This document shows positions 16,260 through 25,390 of a DNA stretch of 64,000 nucleotides, one piece after another. The notes under the pieces were generated by a model. That model made no database searches. It saw only the letters and a program-made list of their open reading frames with translations, and had not been told where the DNA came from. How positions within the stretch are numbered: the stretch's first letter is position 1; each line of letters starts with the position of its first letter. The DNA is from Deltaproteobacteria bacterium. Lineage in GTDB: Bacteria; Desulfobacterota; GWC2-55-46. The stretch is taken from NCBI GenBank assembly GCA_016177845.1, contig JACOUO010000011.1:254326-318325 (forward strand), written 5' to 3'. The translations under genes and the position numbers were made by a program.

Positions 16260-17414
16260 TTAGAGTTTTTTATATGCGTTCAGCGTACTGACGCCTATGT
16301 CATTCCAATCAAAACGCGTAACAGCGGTATCAAATCCGCTTTTCGCTATTTTTTCAAGATGCGCTGGGTTTGATAGTATCTCGATTAGCCTTTTTGAGAG
16401 GTGCTCGTGGTCGTTGGTGCGGAATACAAACCCGTTGCTGTTGTCTTTTATTATCTCGAGCATTCCCGGCAGGTCAGAGGCGATTACGGCTTTGCCGTAA
16501 CTCATCGCCATCAGAAGCACGCTGCTTTGATAGATTAGCCTGTAGGGCAGTACTATAAGGTCAGAGGCATTGTAGTAATAATCAACCAACTCATCGGGAA
16601 TGTACTCTATTCGGGAGATGACATTTTCAGCAATTCCGTATTTATCGATCATCGCCTGGTATTTTGAAAAATCATTCCTCCATACCTTGCCTGCGATCAA
16701 CAGGCGCAGCGACGGTATTTTTTTCACAACAGCCGGCAGCGCATCTACCAGTATATCAAGACCTTTGGCTTCTTTTATCTGCCCCCAGAAAAGAAGAAAA
16801 GGCCCTTCTCCCTTAAGCCCCAGTTTTTCTTTTGCCTCTTTTTTAGTTACAGACCTGTTCGCGTATTCGACAAGGTTGCCGAGAGGGATTATCTCAACAT
16901 CAGAGCTAAGATCAGGGTAACTCTTCAGGAGCGAATCCCTGCATGCTTTGTTATGCACTATAAGGCGGTCTGCCGATTTATAGAGGTCATTTGAAAGCTT
17001 GAACATCTTCTTGCCTGAGAAGCTTTCAACATCATGCACAGTTATAACGATCTTAAAGCCGTACGCCTTGGCCATCTTCAGGCTCAACCATTCCATAAAG
17101 AAGGGGTGGAAGATATGGAAATGCATTACGGTCACGCCATGCCTGCGGGCATCTCTGAAAGAGCTGTTAAGGCCTGTGATGTACCTTAACGCCCTTTTAT
17201 ACTTACTGTCAGCACCGTATATCTTCTTAAAAAAGAGTTTTACGGAATAAGAAAGGCCTTCAGGCACATGGGTCTCATCGCATGTATAAAGGGTAACGTC
17301 AGCCCCTGCCTGAGAAAGCCCCCTGCAAAGACTGAAGTCATAGTAATTCATCCCTCCGTGACCGCCAACCGGTTCTATAACAGCTACCTTCATCATCTCA
17401 AAATCCTTATCCAT
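16260..17414 (-). CDS. Glycosyltransferase family 4
   Basis: GT-B glycosyltransferase (384 aa from the longest start) of the exopolysaccharide operon. The N-terminal acceptor domain begins VAVIEPVGGHGGMNYYDFSL. The C-terminal donor domain has LLFWGQIKEAKGLDILVDAL and the catalytic-loop region SSVLLMAMSYGKAVIASDLPG. An internal ATG at 17396 or 17393, preceded by AAGGA 7-10 nt upstream, is a better-supported start than 17414. Sugar and linkage cannot be read from sequence. It lies 31 bp upstream of the APS kinase gene. Confidence 0.85.
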   Translation of the reverse strand: MDKDFEMMKVAVIEPVGGHGGMNYYDFSLCRGLSQAGADVTLYTCDETHVPEGLSYSVKLFFKKIYGADSKYKRALRYITGLNSSFRDARRHGVTVMHFHIFHPFFMEWLSLKMAKAYGFKIVITVHDVESFSGKKMFKLSNDLYKSADRLIVHNKACRDSLLKSYPDLSSDVEIIPLGNLVEYANRSVTKKEAKEKLGLKGEGPFLLFWGQIKEAKGLDILVDALPAVVKKIPSLRLLIAGKVWRNDFSKYQAMIDKYGIAENVISRIEYIPDELVDYYYNASDLIVLPYRLIYQSSVLLMAMSYGKAVIASDLPGMLEIIKDNSNGFVFRTNDHEHLSKRLIEILSNPAHLEKIAKSGFDTAVTRFDWNDIGVSTLNAYKKL

Positions 17415-17449
17415 TCTTAAAATCTAAAAAATATCTGAGCTTTAAAATA

Positions 17450-19024
17450 TCATTGAAGCTTTATCTTCAGGACACCAAAACTGTAAGGGCTTATCTTTAC
17501 AGACTGCAAAGACATCACGCCTGAACTTGTTTTAAAAGCATGCAAGTCCCCCAGCTCTTTTTTAAAGCCTGTAACACCCCTGCTGGCGAAAAGCGAGTTG
17601 CCTGAGAAGTAATCAAAATCAGCTTCCTTCGGAAGCCTGTAGTTATTATTCTTAAAGCTGTTCTTTGCTATATAAGTGTTTCCTGACCAATTCAGGAAAT
17701 ATATGTAGAGCTCGCTCTTTGATTGATTCAGGAACGCGTGGCTGGAAAAAGTGTTGTCATCAGGTATGCCGCTTTTTGACGTTGTAAGCCTCACTACATT
17801 ATCAGCAAAAGCATCCTTCATGAACTGGAACGGGAAATATGAGCACCGCCTGATATAATTCGAGCCCGGGTCTATCGCCTCTTCCCCGCTGAATTTTGTA
17901 TTGACCACGCTGAAGGCATACCATTTATCGCAGAGGTCATGGAAGAGCGAGTACTCAATATTGCCCATTGAGGTGGCATCGATACGCGTCTGGCTCAAAA
18001 GGAAGTCAGCCGAATAGAGCGCCTGCAGGTCAGTGTTGCCGAATTTTATCGGAAGCTCGATATTCCACTCTGTAAGCCATACGGACTTTTCCTTGCCGAA
18101 TATGCAATAGTAATAATCAATGACCTTCTGAAGGTCTTTATTCGAATAGTTCATAAGCTCGCCTGAAGCGCATGAAAAAGTGCCTTCAAGCGTGCTCTCC
18201 TTTTCGCAGTTGCTTACGGATTTGTAACTGTGCACCACATACGCGTCATAAAATTTCTTCTTTGCAAGAGAGTTGTTCCAGTTGTCGTAAGACGACGCGC
18301 GGAGGAAACCAATCTTCCTGTCAAACCTTGCGGGGGCCGCGGTTACGGCTATTTTAAGGTCAGGATATGACTTTCTGACGGCTGAAGCGAACCTTTCAGC
18401 CTTGCTTATGTAATCATCAACATTACGGACAAGGTTTGCGTAGGAATCAAGGTAAAGCTCATTGCCAAGCTCGACTCCGACGACATTAACGCCGCTCTGC
18501 TTCATCTGCCTGATCATTGAGAGAAGCTCTTCCTCTGTGCCTGTCGCTATATTGGCTATGACGAGGACTTTGGAGTCAGTGAGTTTGCTGAGCTCGATGA
18601 ACTGATTGATGTAATTGCGGTCCGCAGGCTTCTCTTTGTAAAATTTATTGAACCTCTCAAGGGTAGCGTATGTGCCTGTGCCTTCTATGCGCTTGAGCTC
18701 TTCATCCCTGAATCCGTAACCCATGCCGTCAGGATGATAAAAATTTGCCCATGAACCAAAAGGAAAACGGAGCACCTTTGGCTTGAGAGTTGTCACATAT
18801 TGCCTGAAGGCAGTGTCACTTATATCGCAATTGCGAAACTCTGCCATCTGAAAACCAAAGAGGTCAGGATTGACCTTTTTGGCCGAGTCCATATCTATGG
18901 TGATATCAACATTAGTCTCGGCGGCAATGCCGTATTCAGGCGAAAAAAGCAACAAAAGTGCAAGTATGATGGCACTTGCAAAGGCTTTTAGAAAGCCTGT
19001 TTCTCTATATGAATAACTCAGCAT
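17450..19024 (-). CDS. Secreted clan GH-A-like glycoside hydrolase
   Basis: Exported polysaccharide-cleaving enzyme (524 aa). A hydrophobic N-terminal segment (FASAIILALLLLFSPEYGIA) is a signal peptide. The (beta/alpha)8 barrel has PDLFGFQMAE and KVLRFPFGSWAN. The acid/base candidate is Glu in VELGNELYLDS and the nucleophile candidate is Glu in VWLTEWNIEL, the clan GH-A arrangement. A C-terminal beta-domain ends in SPYSFGVLKIKLQ, resembling GH51/GH39/GH79 proteins. Within a Wzx/Wzy locus it probably trims or clears the polymer in the periplasm. The ATG follows AGGAG. The exact GH family is not assigned. Confidence 0.72.
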   Translation of the reverse strand: MLSYSYRETGFLKAFASAIILALLLLFSPEYGIAAETNVDITIDMDSAKKVNPDLFGFQMAEFRNCDISDTAFRQYVTTLKPKVLRFPFGSWANFYHPDGMGYGFRDEELKRIEGTGTYATLERFNKFYKEKPADRNYINQFIELSKLTDSKVLVIANIATGTEEELLSMIRQMKQSGVNVVGVELGNELYLDSYANLVRNVDDYISKAERFASAVRKSYPDLKIAVTAAPARFDRKIGFLRASSYDNWNNSLAKKKFYDAYVVHSYKSVSNCEKESTLEGTFSCASGELMNYSNKDLQKVIDYYYCIFGKEKSVWLTEWNIELPIKFGNTDLQALYSADFLLSQTRIDATSMGNIEYSLFHDLCDKWYAFSVVNTKFSGEEAIDPGSNYIRRCSYFPFQFMKDAFADNVVRLTTSKSGIPDDNTFSSHAFLNQSKSELYIYFLNWSGNTYIAKNSFKNNNYRLPKEADFDYFSGNSLFASRGVTGFKKELGDLHAFKTSSGVMSLQSVKISPYSFGVLKIKLQ

Positions 19025-19063
19025 GGAACTCCTGATGGTTTGAAGGTGTGTCGATCTTCAGGC

Positions 19064-20341
19064 TCAAGCCTGTGCCGCACCCACGGCTATTGAATGTCTT
19101 TCCTTTTCGAGCAATTCATAGTAGTAGTACAGGATAACTATGAAAATAATGCTTATTGCAGAGAAAAAGACGATGTGCCCTGCGCTCAAGGAATCAAAGA
19201 ACAGGGCCACAAGAAAATATTTACAGGACTGAAAGAAAGCGTCGTAATTCAATGCGTCCGCCTTCCTTACATAATAATACGCGAATAAAAACTGGAAGTT
19301 CAACGCAAGCGTGCCGATAACCCCGAAGATGAATACCACGCCTATCAAACCGATATCTGACGGATAAAAATAACCGTATAACCTCTCGAAACCATTTCTC
19401 CAGCGGCGGCTGAGGTCGCCGTTGCCGAAGTAAGGATTTTTTATTATCTGCTTGGCCGCTATCGCTGTCTCGATAAGCCTTATATTTGTGGCGTCTTCCT
19501 TTGTGGCCTTGCCTGCGACCGTTAAAAAAGCATTGCTGAAAGTGGCGAAGTACCTTGAAAGAAAATCAGGTTTTGCCAAATAGATACCTGAAGTGATTAT
19601 AACAACAATGAAAGTGGCGTACGCCGTGTATTTCAGAAGCAGCTTCAAGGAAAAATTCCTCAGGAAAAAAACAGCTACCCCCATCAAAAGTGAAACGATT
19701 ATTGTACGGTCCTGTCTGATAAAAGCGAGATAGCTTAAAAATAATGCCGCATACAGAATATATGCAGTTTTTTTTGTATGAAAATACCTTATGGCATAAT
19801 AAATCGTTGGAAAAATAAGAAAAATTACATTGAAAAGAAAAAGATATCCGCCCTTCTCCGGCGAGAAGACTACCAGAGAAGAGTCCGCGTACTTCTGCGG
19901 GTCAACTGCGAGCCAAACCAGCATATAAGCGGCAAGAAGCGCCCAGGAAAGGATTATAAATGATTTTTCAACCATTGCCAGCGTGACAGTATTTTTTCTG
20001 AGCATGGACAGCAACACCAAACCGGATAGGTTCAGATAAAATGCCCTTTCAGCAAGAAAACCGTATATAAGAGGCTGATGGTATTCCTTTGATGCGCTGT
20101 AGCCTACGAGCAGCGGAAAAACCATAAGAGAGAGCAGGAATATCTCTATGGAGCTGAAGCGTTTCGGCTTCATAAGTTTTCCGAGAAGATATAAAAAAAG
20201 ATAACCATAGAAGACTACAAGAACGCCTGCCTCCGTCATGTACATGAGATCTTCGAGAGGGGTCCTGAAGGCAACCCTGAAAACTATGCCAAAAAAAATG
20301 GCCAGCCCCAGGCATTTGACTATGTCTTTCCTGATTTTCAT
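19064..20341 (-). CDS. O-antigen polymerase/ligase-like membrane protein (Wzy-type)
   Basis: Integral inner-membrane protein (425 aa) with roughly ten to twelve hydrophobic segments and a polar loop between ~275 and 325, the topology of Wzy polymerases and WaaL ligases. These proteins have weak sequence conservation, so the call rests on topology and on position between flippase, sulfotransferase and glycosyltransferase genes. The expected role is periplasmic polymerisation of the repeat unit. Its ATG overlaps the sulfotransferase stop by 4 bp (20338-20341). Confidence 0.75.
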   Translation of the reverse strand: MKIRKDIVKCLGLAIFFGIVFRVAFRTPLEDLMYMTEAGVLVVFYGYLFLYLLGKLMKPKRFSSIEIFLLSLMVFPLLVGYSASKEYHQPLIYGFLAERAFYLNLSGLVLLSMLRKNTVTLAMVEKSFIILSWALLAAYMLVWLAVDPQKYADSSLVVFSPEKGGYLFLFNVIFLIFPTIYYAIRYFHTKKTAYILYAALFLSYLAFIRQDRTIIVSLLMGVAVFFLRNFSLKLLLKYTAYATFIVVIITSGIYLAKPDFLSRYFATFSNAFLTVAGKATKEDATNIRLIETAIAAKQIIKNPYFGNGDLSRRWRNGFERLYGYFYPSDIGLIGVVFIFGVIGTLALNFQFLFAYYYVRKADALNYDAFFQSCKYFLVALFFDSLSAGHIVFFSAISIIFIVILYYYYELLEKERHSIAVGAAQA

Positions 20342-21264
20342 TTCTGTTTCAGCCAGTGTGATAGGTCCTTGTTTATAAGCTCCTGTAATTTTAATATATC
20401 ATCTCTGTAAATCAACCTGAGGGCTTCGTATGTCTCAGGCTTCATCACCAGCTTCTTGTCCTTCTTGATATTTTTGGTGATAAGCCAAAGCAGTATCTCC
20501 CTTCTCCTCTCAGGAGGCAATACCAGTCTTATCAAAGGCCTGAACAGGCTTTTGATGGGGTGGTTCGGCTTTACAAGCATCTCCTGAAGGAAGACATTGC
20601 CGGGAAGGCCCGACTCATTGGTCTTTCCGAACTTTGGAACGAAAGATGAGTCTATGCCTAAAAATTCAAACATGTTTTTTGCCAGCGCAGGCTCATCTTT
20701 GAACTCATCGAACAGGTAGACCTTTACATTTGAAAAATTATCCTTAAATGCCTTTACCTGCTCGTAATAGAATCCAAGGTCCTTGTAGTACCACATGAAA
20801 TCCCAGTTCTGCCTCATCCTCTCCTTTTCATGCTCAAGGCCCTGTTCAAAAGTATACGGCTCGGACACATTTCTTATGAAATGGGAATACCCGGAAAAAG
20901 CCCTCTGGATAGGATTACGCAGGACAATGATTATCTTAATATCGCCTGCTACCTTTCTAATCATAGGTATGGCAATTTTGTGATAGTAAAGGTATCCGGT
21001 CCCCACTTCCCCTATTGCCTTTTCGTTCTTTACAGCGTTAAAAAGGCTTAAATATTGTTCAGGTGTATATACGATATCCTCTTCTTTTCTGGCCTCCGGG
21101 TCGCTCTTGTTTATATTCTTATAGACCGAGGACATGAAGAAGAATGTCTCTTTGCGGGGCATGAATACTTCGGGGTGCTCTTTGAGCCACGCATATAATG
21201 TTGTCGTGCCGCTTTTAGCGACCCCGGCAATAAGAAAATTTGGTTTTTTGGTATCAGCGCTCAT
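20338..21264 (-). CDS. PAPS-dependent sulfotransferase
   Basis: Transfers sulfate from PAPS to a sugar hydroxyl or amine (308 aa). The 5'-phosphosulfate loop is FLIAGVAKSGTTTLYAWLKE (residues ~10-29) and the 3'-phosphate motif is VLRNPIQRAFSGYSHF (~125-140), both characteristic of the heparan-sulfate-type sulfotransferase family. There is no signal peptide, so it acts in the cytoplasm, on the lipid-linked unit before Wzx flipping. Position between Wzy and Wzx genes, plus APS kinase and PAP phosphatase in the same locus, indicates sulfation of the exopolysaccharide. Confidence 0.9.
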   Translation of the reverse strand: MSADTKKPNFLIAGVAKSGTTTLYAWLKEHPEVFMPRKETFFFMSSVYKNINKSDPEARKEEDIVYTPEQYLSLFNAVKNEKAIGEVGTGYLYYHKIAIPMIRKVAGDIKIIIVLRNPIQRAFSGYSHFIRNVSEPYTFEQGLEHEKERMRQNWDFMWYYKDLGFYYEQVKAFKDNFSNVKVYLFDEFKDEPALAKNMFEFLGIDSSFVPKFGKTNESGLPGNVFLQEMLVKPNHPIKSLFRPLIRLVLPPERRREILLWLITKNIKKDKKLVMKPETYEALRLIYRDDILKLQELINKDLSHWLKQK

Positions 21265-21277
21265 TTGCTTCCTTGTT

Positions 21278-22612
21278 TTATGCCCGTAGCCAGGGGATTG
21301 TATTTATTTTGATGCTTTTATGTACAAGATAGCTCGCCATCAGGTTCTGAAAGGAAACGCTTATCGAAGTGGCAACTGCCGCCCCCATCATTCCGTACTT
21401 AGGTATCAGCAGGAAGTTAAGGCCTACATTTAAAACAGTGACGGCAATAAGATTGTTACGCATTATCTTTTCATTGCCGCTCATTATAAGGAGATACCCT
21501 ACTGAGCCTGTAGAAACATTTATGAACTGGCCGATAGCCAGTATGATAAGCACACTGCCCCCGGCGACGAACTCTGCACCGTATATCCCCATAACCCATG
21601 ACGGAAAAAGAATAAAAAGAAGGAGCACCGGGGCGGAAAGGATTGTAAGGAGCTTTGCGGAGTTCCGCGCAGTTGAGCCCAATGCCTTCATGTCTTTAAG
21701 CCGGTACAGGGCCGCGAACTTCGGCGCCGATATGCTGTTAATCGCCACAAGTATGAAACTTATCAGGAAAGCCGTTCTGCTTGCCGCGCCGAAAATGCCT
21801 ATCTCTGCCTTGGTGCCGTAAATGCCGAGTATGAATGTGGATGTCAGGCTTACAAGCAGGCTTAAGAGCGACACCCAGAAAAGCGGGATACAGGTATTAA
21901 GCAGCTTTGATGTCTCAAACCGCACCCGTTCACACCGGATGTGAGAGGTGGCAAGCCTCCAGATTGAAAACGCGAGAACAGCGGTAAGCACTACCGCCAG
22001 AATATATGCCCACACAGCCGTGTGGATACGCTCGCCGCTGTTAAGTACGAAAAGCCCAACAAGCGCCAAGCCCCATATGCCGACCCCCTGCACCAGGTTT
22101 GAATCACGGATGCGCTTCAGCCCCTTGAGCATCTCAGCGTAAAGGGTCAGCACCGTCATCGGTACAATGGCAACAGACATCATCCGCAAGGACCATGTCA
22201 ATTCAGGTTTGGAAAATATTTCGGTTGAAATCCAGCCTGCGGAAAAAAACAAAGCAAGAGTTAAGGAGACAGACGCGAAGAGCGCTATTGTGATGCCTTT
22301 TCTGCAAGCCCCTTTTAAGGTGCCCCAATCATCGACTGCCGCGTTCATTGCAACGAATCGCAACAAAGTATTATCAAGTCCTACGCAGCTCATGGAACCG
22401 GCAATGGTCACGATCGTGATGGCAAGAAAATAAATCCCCGCATCATCTGCTCCGAGCAGTTTGGTCAAGCGGATGTTGAACGCAAAGGCCAGAACTGCGC
22501 CTAAAGCCTTCAATATAAATGCAACGGACGCGCCCCTGACAACCTCTATGGTATGGGAGTCAAGCCTTCCTCTTATCGAGGCTATTTTGCGGGCAAAAAG
22601 CAGCTTGAGCAT
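21278..22612 (-). CDS. Polysaccharide flippase (Wzx/MOP family)
   Basis: Inner-membrane protein (444 aa) with about twelve to fourteen hydrophobic helices and the MOP-family N-terminus VVRGASVAFILKALGAVLAF followed by LGADDAGIYFLA. It flips the undecaprenyl-linked repeat unit to the periplasm. It lies 13 bp upstream of the sulfotransferase and 105 bp downstream of the Wzz-like gene. No specific substrate can be inferred. Confidence 0.88.
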   Translation of the reverse strand: MLKLLFARKIASIRGRLDSHTIEVVRGASVAFILKALGAVLAFAFNIRLTKLLGADDAGIYFLAITIVTIAGSMSCVGLDNTLLRFVAMNAAVDDWGTLKGACRKGITIALFASVSLTLALFFSAGWISTEIFSKPELTWSLRMMSVAIVPMTVLTLYAEMLKGLKRIRDSNLVQGVGIWGLALVGLFVLNSGERIHTAVWAYILAVVLTAVLAFSIWRLATSHIRCERVRFETSKLLNTCIPLFWVSLLSLLVSLTSTFILGIYGTKAEIGIFGAASRTAFLISFILVAINSISAPKFAALYRLKDMKALGSTARNSAKLLTILSAPVLLLFILFPSWVMGIYGAEFVAGGSVLIILAIGQFINVSTGSVGYLLIMSGNEKIMRNNLIAVTVLNVGLNFLLIPKYGMMGAAVATSISVSFQNLMASYLVHKSIKINTIPWLRA

Positions 22613-22717
22613 CCTTTCTTTTTATCTGTTGGGTTCTCTTGGGTTACTCCCCTTTACGCTGACCTCGAAATCTTTGATGAATTTCAGGCTAAGGGACTGT
22701 TCAAAGCGTTTTATTTT

Positions 22718-23878
22718 TTATGCTTCCCCGAGCTTTTTCTTCTCAATGTATTCGAGAAAAAATGCGGTGAATACAGAGAATAAAATGCCTCCGGCGAAAG
22801 CAAATGCGAAAATATGCGTCTCTTTCGGCTTGGCTTCCTTATCAGGCGGTGTTGCGTAATCCAAAATCTGTACGGTCGGGGTATCCTTTACTTCCTGTAT
22901 CCTTGCCATCTCATACTGCTGGGTCAGAAGCTCAAAGACTGTCTCCTGTATCTTTCCATCACGGAGTAGTGTTGCGTACTCAAGCGTCAGTCCAGGTATC
23001 CTGTCAGTTGGTATAAATACATCGCGCGCCGAAGGATTAGCCTTTGTGCCTCTTCCGGCCTCAAGCTCCCTGAGCTTTTTCTTCAGGCCGTCGATAGAGG
23101 TTTTTAAAAGCTGTACGCGCGGGTTGGTCGGCGCGGCATAGGACTGAAGCGTGTCCAGCTCCACTTCCTTTGCCATCAGCTGCCCTTTCAGTTCGCCTAT
23201 GGACTCGATTATAGCCTTTGACTGGTCATCGAGCTTTACTGCCTTATTTCTTTCCTGAAAATGCTTGAGGGCGCCTTCGATGGCTTGCAGTTCTGTTTTT
23301 GCTTCCTGCAGCCTTTTCTCGATAAACGACCTTGTCCTGTGCCCTGAGGTCATCACAGAGCCGCGGTTTATCCTGTCAAGCTCCTGGATATAAGCATTCG
23401 CCATGTTTGCGGCTTTGACAGGGTCCTTGTCCTCTACTGTTACTGAGACTATGTCGTCATCTTCCGATTTTTCGATGGCTACATTCTCTTCGAGCTCTTC
23501 AAGCGTATCCTGTATGGTGTCCATGTCGTAAGCTTCCATAAGGCCAAACTTTTTGATGATGGCGTCTTTGACATTACGGCTTTTCAGAATACCTACCCAT
23601 AGGTCTGCCGGCGTATCGGCACCGGCCAGGCTGGCAAGCCCTCCAAGGCTTCCCGATAGTTCTGATGTAATGCCCTGGAGCATACTGTCATCTTTAGGGG
23701 GCATTACGCTTGCCCTTGCGATGTAGTATTTAGGCAGGGCCAGGCACAGGACCACGGCAATAACCAACGAAGCTCCGATAATATAAGCTATCAGGTTCCT
23801 GCGCTTCTTTAATACTCGCCAGTAATCGAGAAGGTCTATCTCTTCCGAGCTGTTAAGATTATTTTTTCCGTTATTCAT
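22718..23878 (-). CDS. Chain-length determinant protein (Wzz/PCP family, no kinase domain)
   Basis: Inner-membrane polysaccharide co-polymerase (386 aa): an N-terminal membrane helix (NLIAYIIGASLVIAVVLCLAL), a large periplasmic region with the Wzz fold and long coiled coil (~160-290), and a C-terminal membrane helix (IFAFAFAGGILFSVFTAFFL). No Walker motifs follow, so a tyrosine autokinase is absent here, unlike classic Wzc. It sets polymer length and links the polymerase to the outer-membrane exporter. It lies 6 bp from the Wzi-like gene. Confidence 0.88.
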   Translation of the reverse strand: MNNGKNNLNSSEEIDLLDYWRVLKKRRNLIAYIIGASLVIAVVLCLALPKYYIARASVMPPKDDSMLQGITSELSGSLGGLASLAGADTPADLWVGILKSRNVKDAIIKKFGLMEAYDMDTIQDTLEELEENVAIEKSEDDDIVSVTVEDKDPVKAANMANAYIQELDRINRGSVMTSGHRTRSFIEKRLQEAKTELQAIEGALKHFQERNKAVKLDDQSKAIIESIGELKGQLMAKEVELDTLQSYAAPTNPRVQLLKTSIDGLKKKLRELEAGRGTKANPSARDVFIPTDRIPGLTLEYATLLRDGKIQETVFELLTQQYEMARIQEVKDTPTVQILDYATPPDKEAKPKETHIFAFAFAGGILFSVFTAFFLEYIEKKKLGEA

Positions 23879-23884
23879 AAAAAC

Positions 23885-25390
23885 CTAAAATGCCTTCTCA
23901 AGCTTTAAAAATGCGACTGTATTTTTAGTGTCGCCGCCAAAGCCGTTCTTTTCTTTTTCGTAACCGAGACTGCCGGACAGCGTTAATGACTTAGGCATTG
24001 CATAATTAAAATCCACGCCTATCCAATCTCTTTTTTTGCGGCTGTTTGAATGTATGTCCGCCCAATTCCGCTCAGCCTCAAGAGCTACTCTGAGGTCGCT
24101 GTTGATATAATGCTGGCCCCTTATAAAGATGTCCTTTGAATCGCCTCCGATATGATGCCCGATAACGCGCCCTTCAAATGTATAGCCCGTCCTGTAGATC
24201 AAATGGCTGTACCATTCGAGGGTATCGAGAGTGTGGCGGGCGGTATTCGCCCATTCCACGCGTAAGTCTGTATCTTTTAAAAAAAGGGGCTCGTCAATAT
24301 ATACGCCGTACATATTGGCCCTGTTCGAAGGCGTTTTTGTCTTTCCCGATGAATCCTCTGCGCCCCACTCAGTATAGAACTTGGCAGCAGACAGAGGTAG
24401 CCAAGGGTAATTACTGTTCATATAGATATATGAAGCGTCGATTGATGCAAGCTGATTTCCGTTTATGGGAGAGGTCTCATGCTCTGAGCTGTTAGAGGCG
24501 ACAAAGACCCTGAGCCAGTCAGAAGCTTCAAGGCTTCTCCTGCCCTCACCACCGAACATGAAGGTCCTGTTTAAGGCGAACTGGAAATGCCGTGTCGGCT
24601 TAAAATCAAGCCTCATCCCTAAAAGATTAGCACTCGGAAAATCCCTGTTCTCCTCTAATCGGGCAAGAAAAACTGTCGGCTTAAAAAGGCCCAAACGCCC
24701 CAAAAACCAGGGCAGTATAACCGGATGAGAGGTGGTGAACTTGACCATGTCAAAAGGTTTGGCGTTATTGGAGACCAGAAGCGCCCCATTATAACCTGAA
24801 CCCCACCAAAGGGAATCCCTTCCGGCCAGTATGTTTGCCCAACCTATTTCCAAATCAATATACCCCAGAGGAAGTTCGGTATTAGATGAACCCTCATCAA
24901 TCCTGTATTCCGGGTTGAGGTATATGGAGACGGAGTCATAAAAATCTGCCCCGGCAGAAAGGCCGACCCTGCCGTTAAAACCGCCGATTAAAGAATCGCC
25001 GTTATTGTTTATGTTCTGAAAATAAGGAGTCCTGCCAAAGTAAGATGCCTTAAGATATGCCGTTTTTTCAGATAACCTAAACCGGCTTTTTTCCTCGCTC
25101 CCGTATTCGGTTTTTAATCTTTCGATGATCTTCTGAGAAAGGCTTGAAGCAGGTACCCTGCGCGTCCTTAAGCTCTCTTGTGCCTCAAAAACAAGCTGCC
25201 GGGCATCTCTCCTGCTTACCGGCTTTGAGGAAAGCATTGCGCTTGCAATCAGGCCTTTCAGCTCTAAATACTCAAGTTCCTGATAAACAGGGCTTCCGAC
25301 AGGTATATTGGTTGTGCCGTAAGCCGCCCCTGTGAACAAAAAAACTAAAATACTCAGGACAGCAATCGCTGAAATTCTAAAATGCGACAA
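23885..25390 (-). CDS. Capsule assembly Wzi-family outer-membrane protein
   Basis: Predicted outer-membrane beta-barrel (501 aa) with a signal peptide (ISAIAVLSILVFLFTGAAYG), alternating amphipathic strands throughout and a C-terminal Phe (FLKLEKAF) fitting the outer-membrane insertion signal. The segments GYIDLEIGWANILAGRDSLW and the overall form match Wzi capsule-assembly proteins, which anchor exported polysaccharide on the surface. The TTG start at 25390 follows GGAG at 6 nt and overlaps the end of the Wza-like gene by 14 bp. Confidence 0.8.
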   Translation of the reverse strand: MSHFRISAIAVLSILVFLFTGAAYGTTNIPVGSPVYQELEYLELKGLIASAMLSSKPVSRRDARQLVFEAQESLRTRRVPASSLSQKIIERLKTEYGSEEKSRFRLSEKTAYLKASYFGRTPYFQNINNNGDSLIGGFNGRVGLSAGADFYDSVSIYLNPEYRIDEGSSNTELPLGYIDLEIGWANILAGRDSLWWGSGYNGALLVSNNAKPFDMVKFTTSHPVILPWFLGRLGLFKPTVFLARLEENRDFPSANLLGMRLDFKPTRHFQFALNRTFMFGGEGRRSLEASDWLRVFVASNSSEHETSPINGNQLASIDASYIYMNSNYPWLPLSAAKFYTEWGAEDSSGKTKTPSNRANMYGVYIDEPLFLKDTDLRVEWANTARHTLDTLEWYSHLIYRTGYTFEGRVIGHHIGGDSKDIFIRGQHYINSDLRVALEAERNWADIHSNSRKKRDWIGVDFNYAMPKSLTLSGSLGYEKEKNGFGGDTKNTVAFLKLEKAF

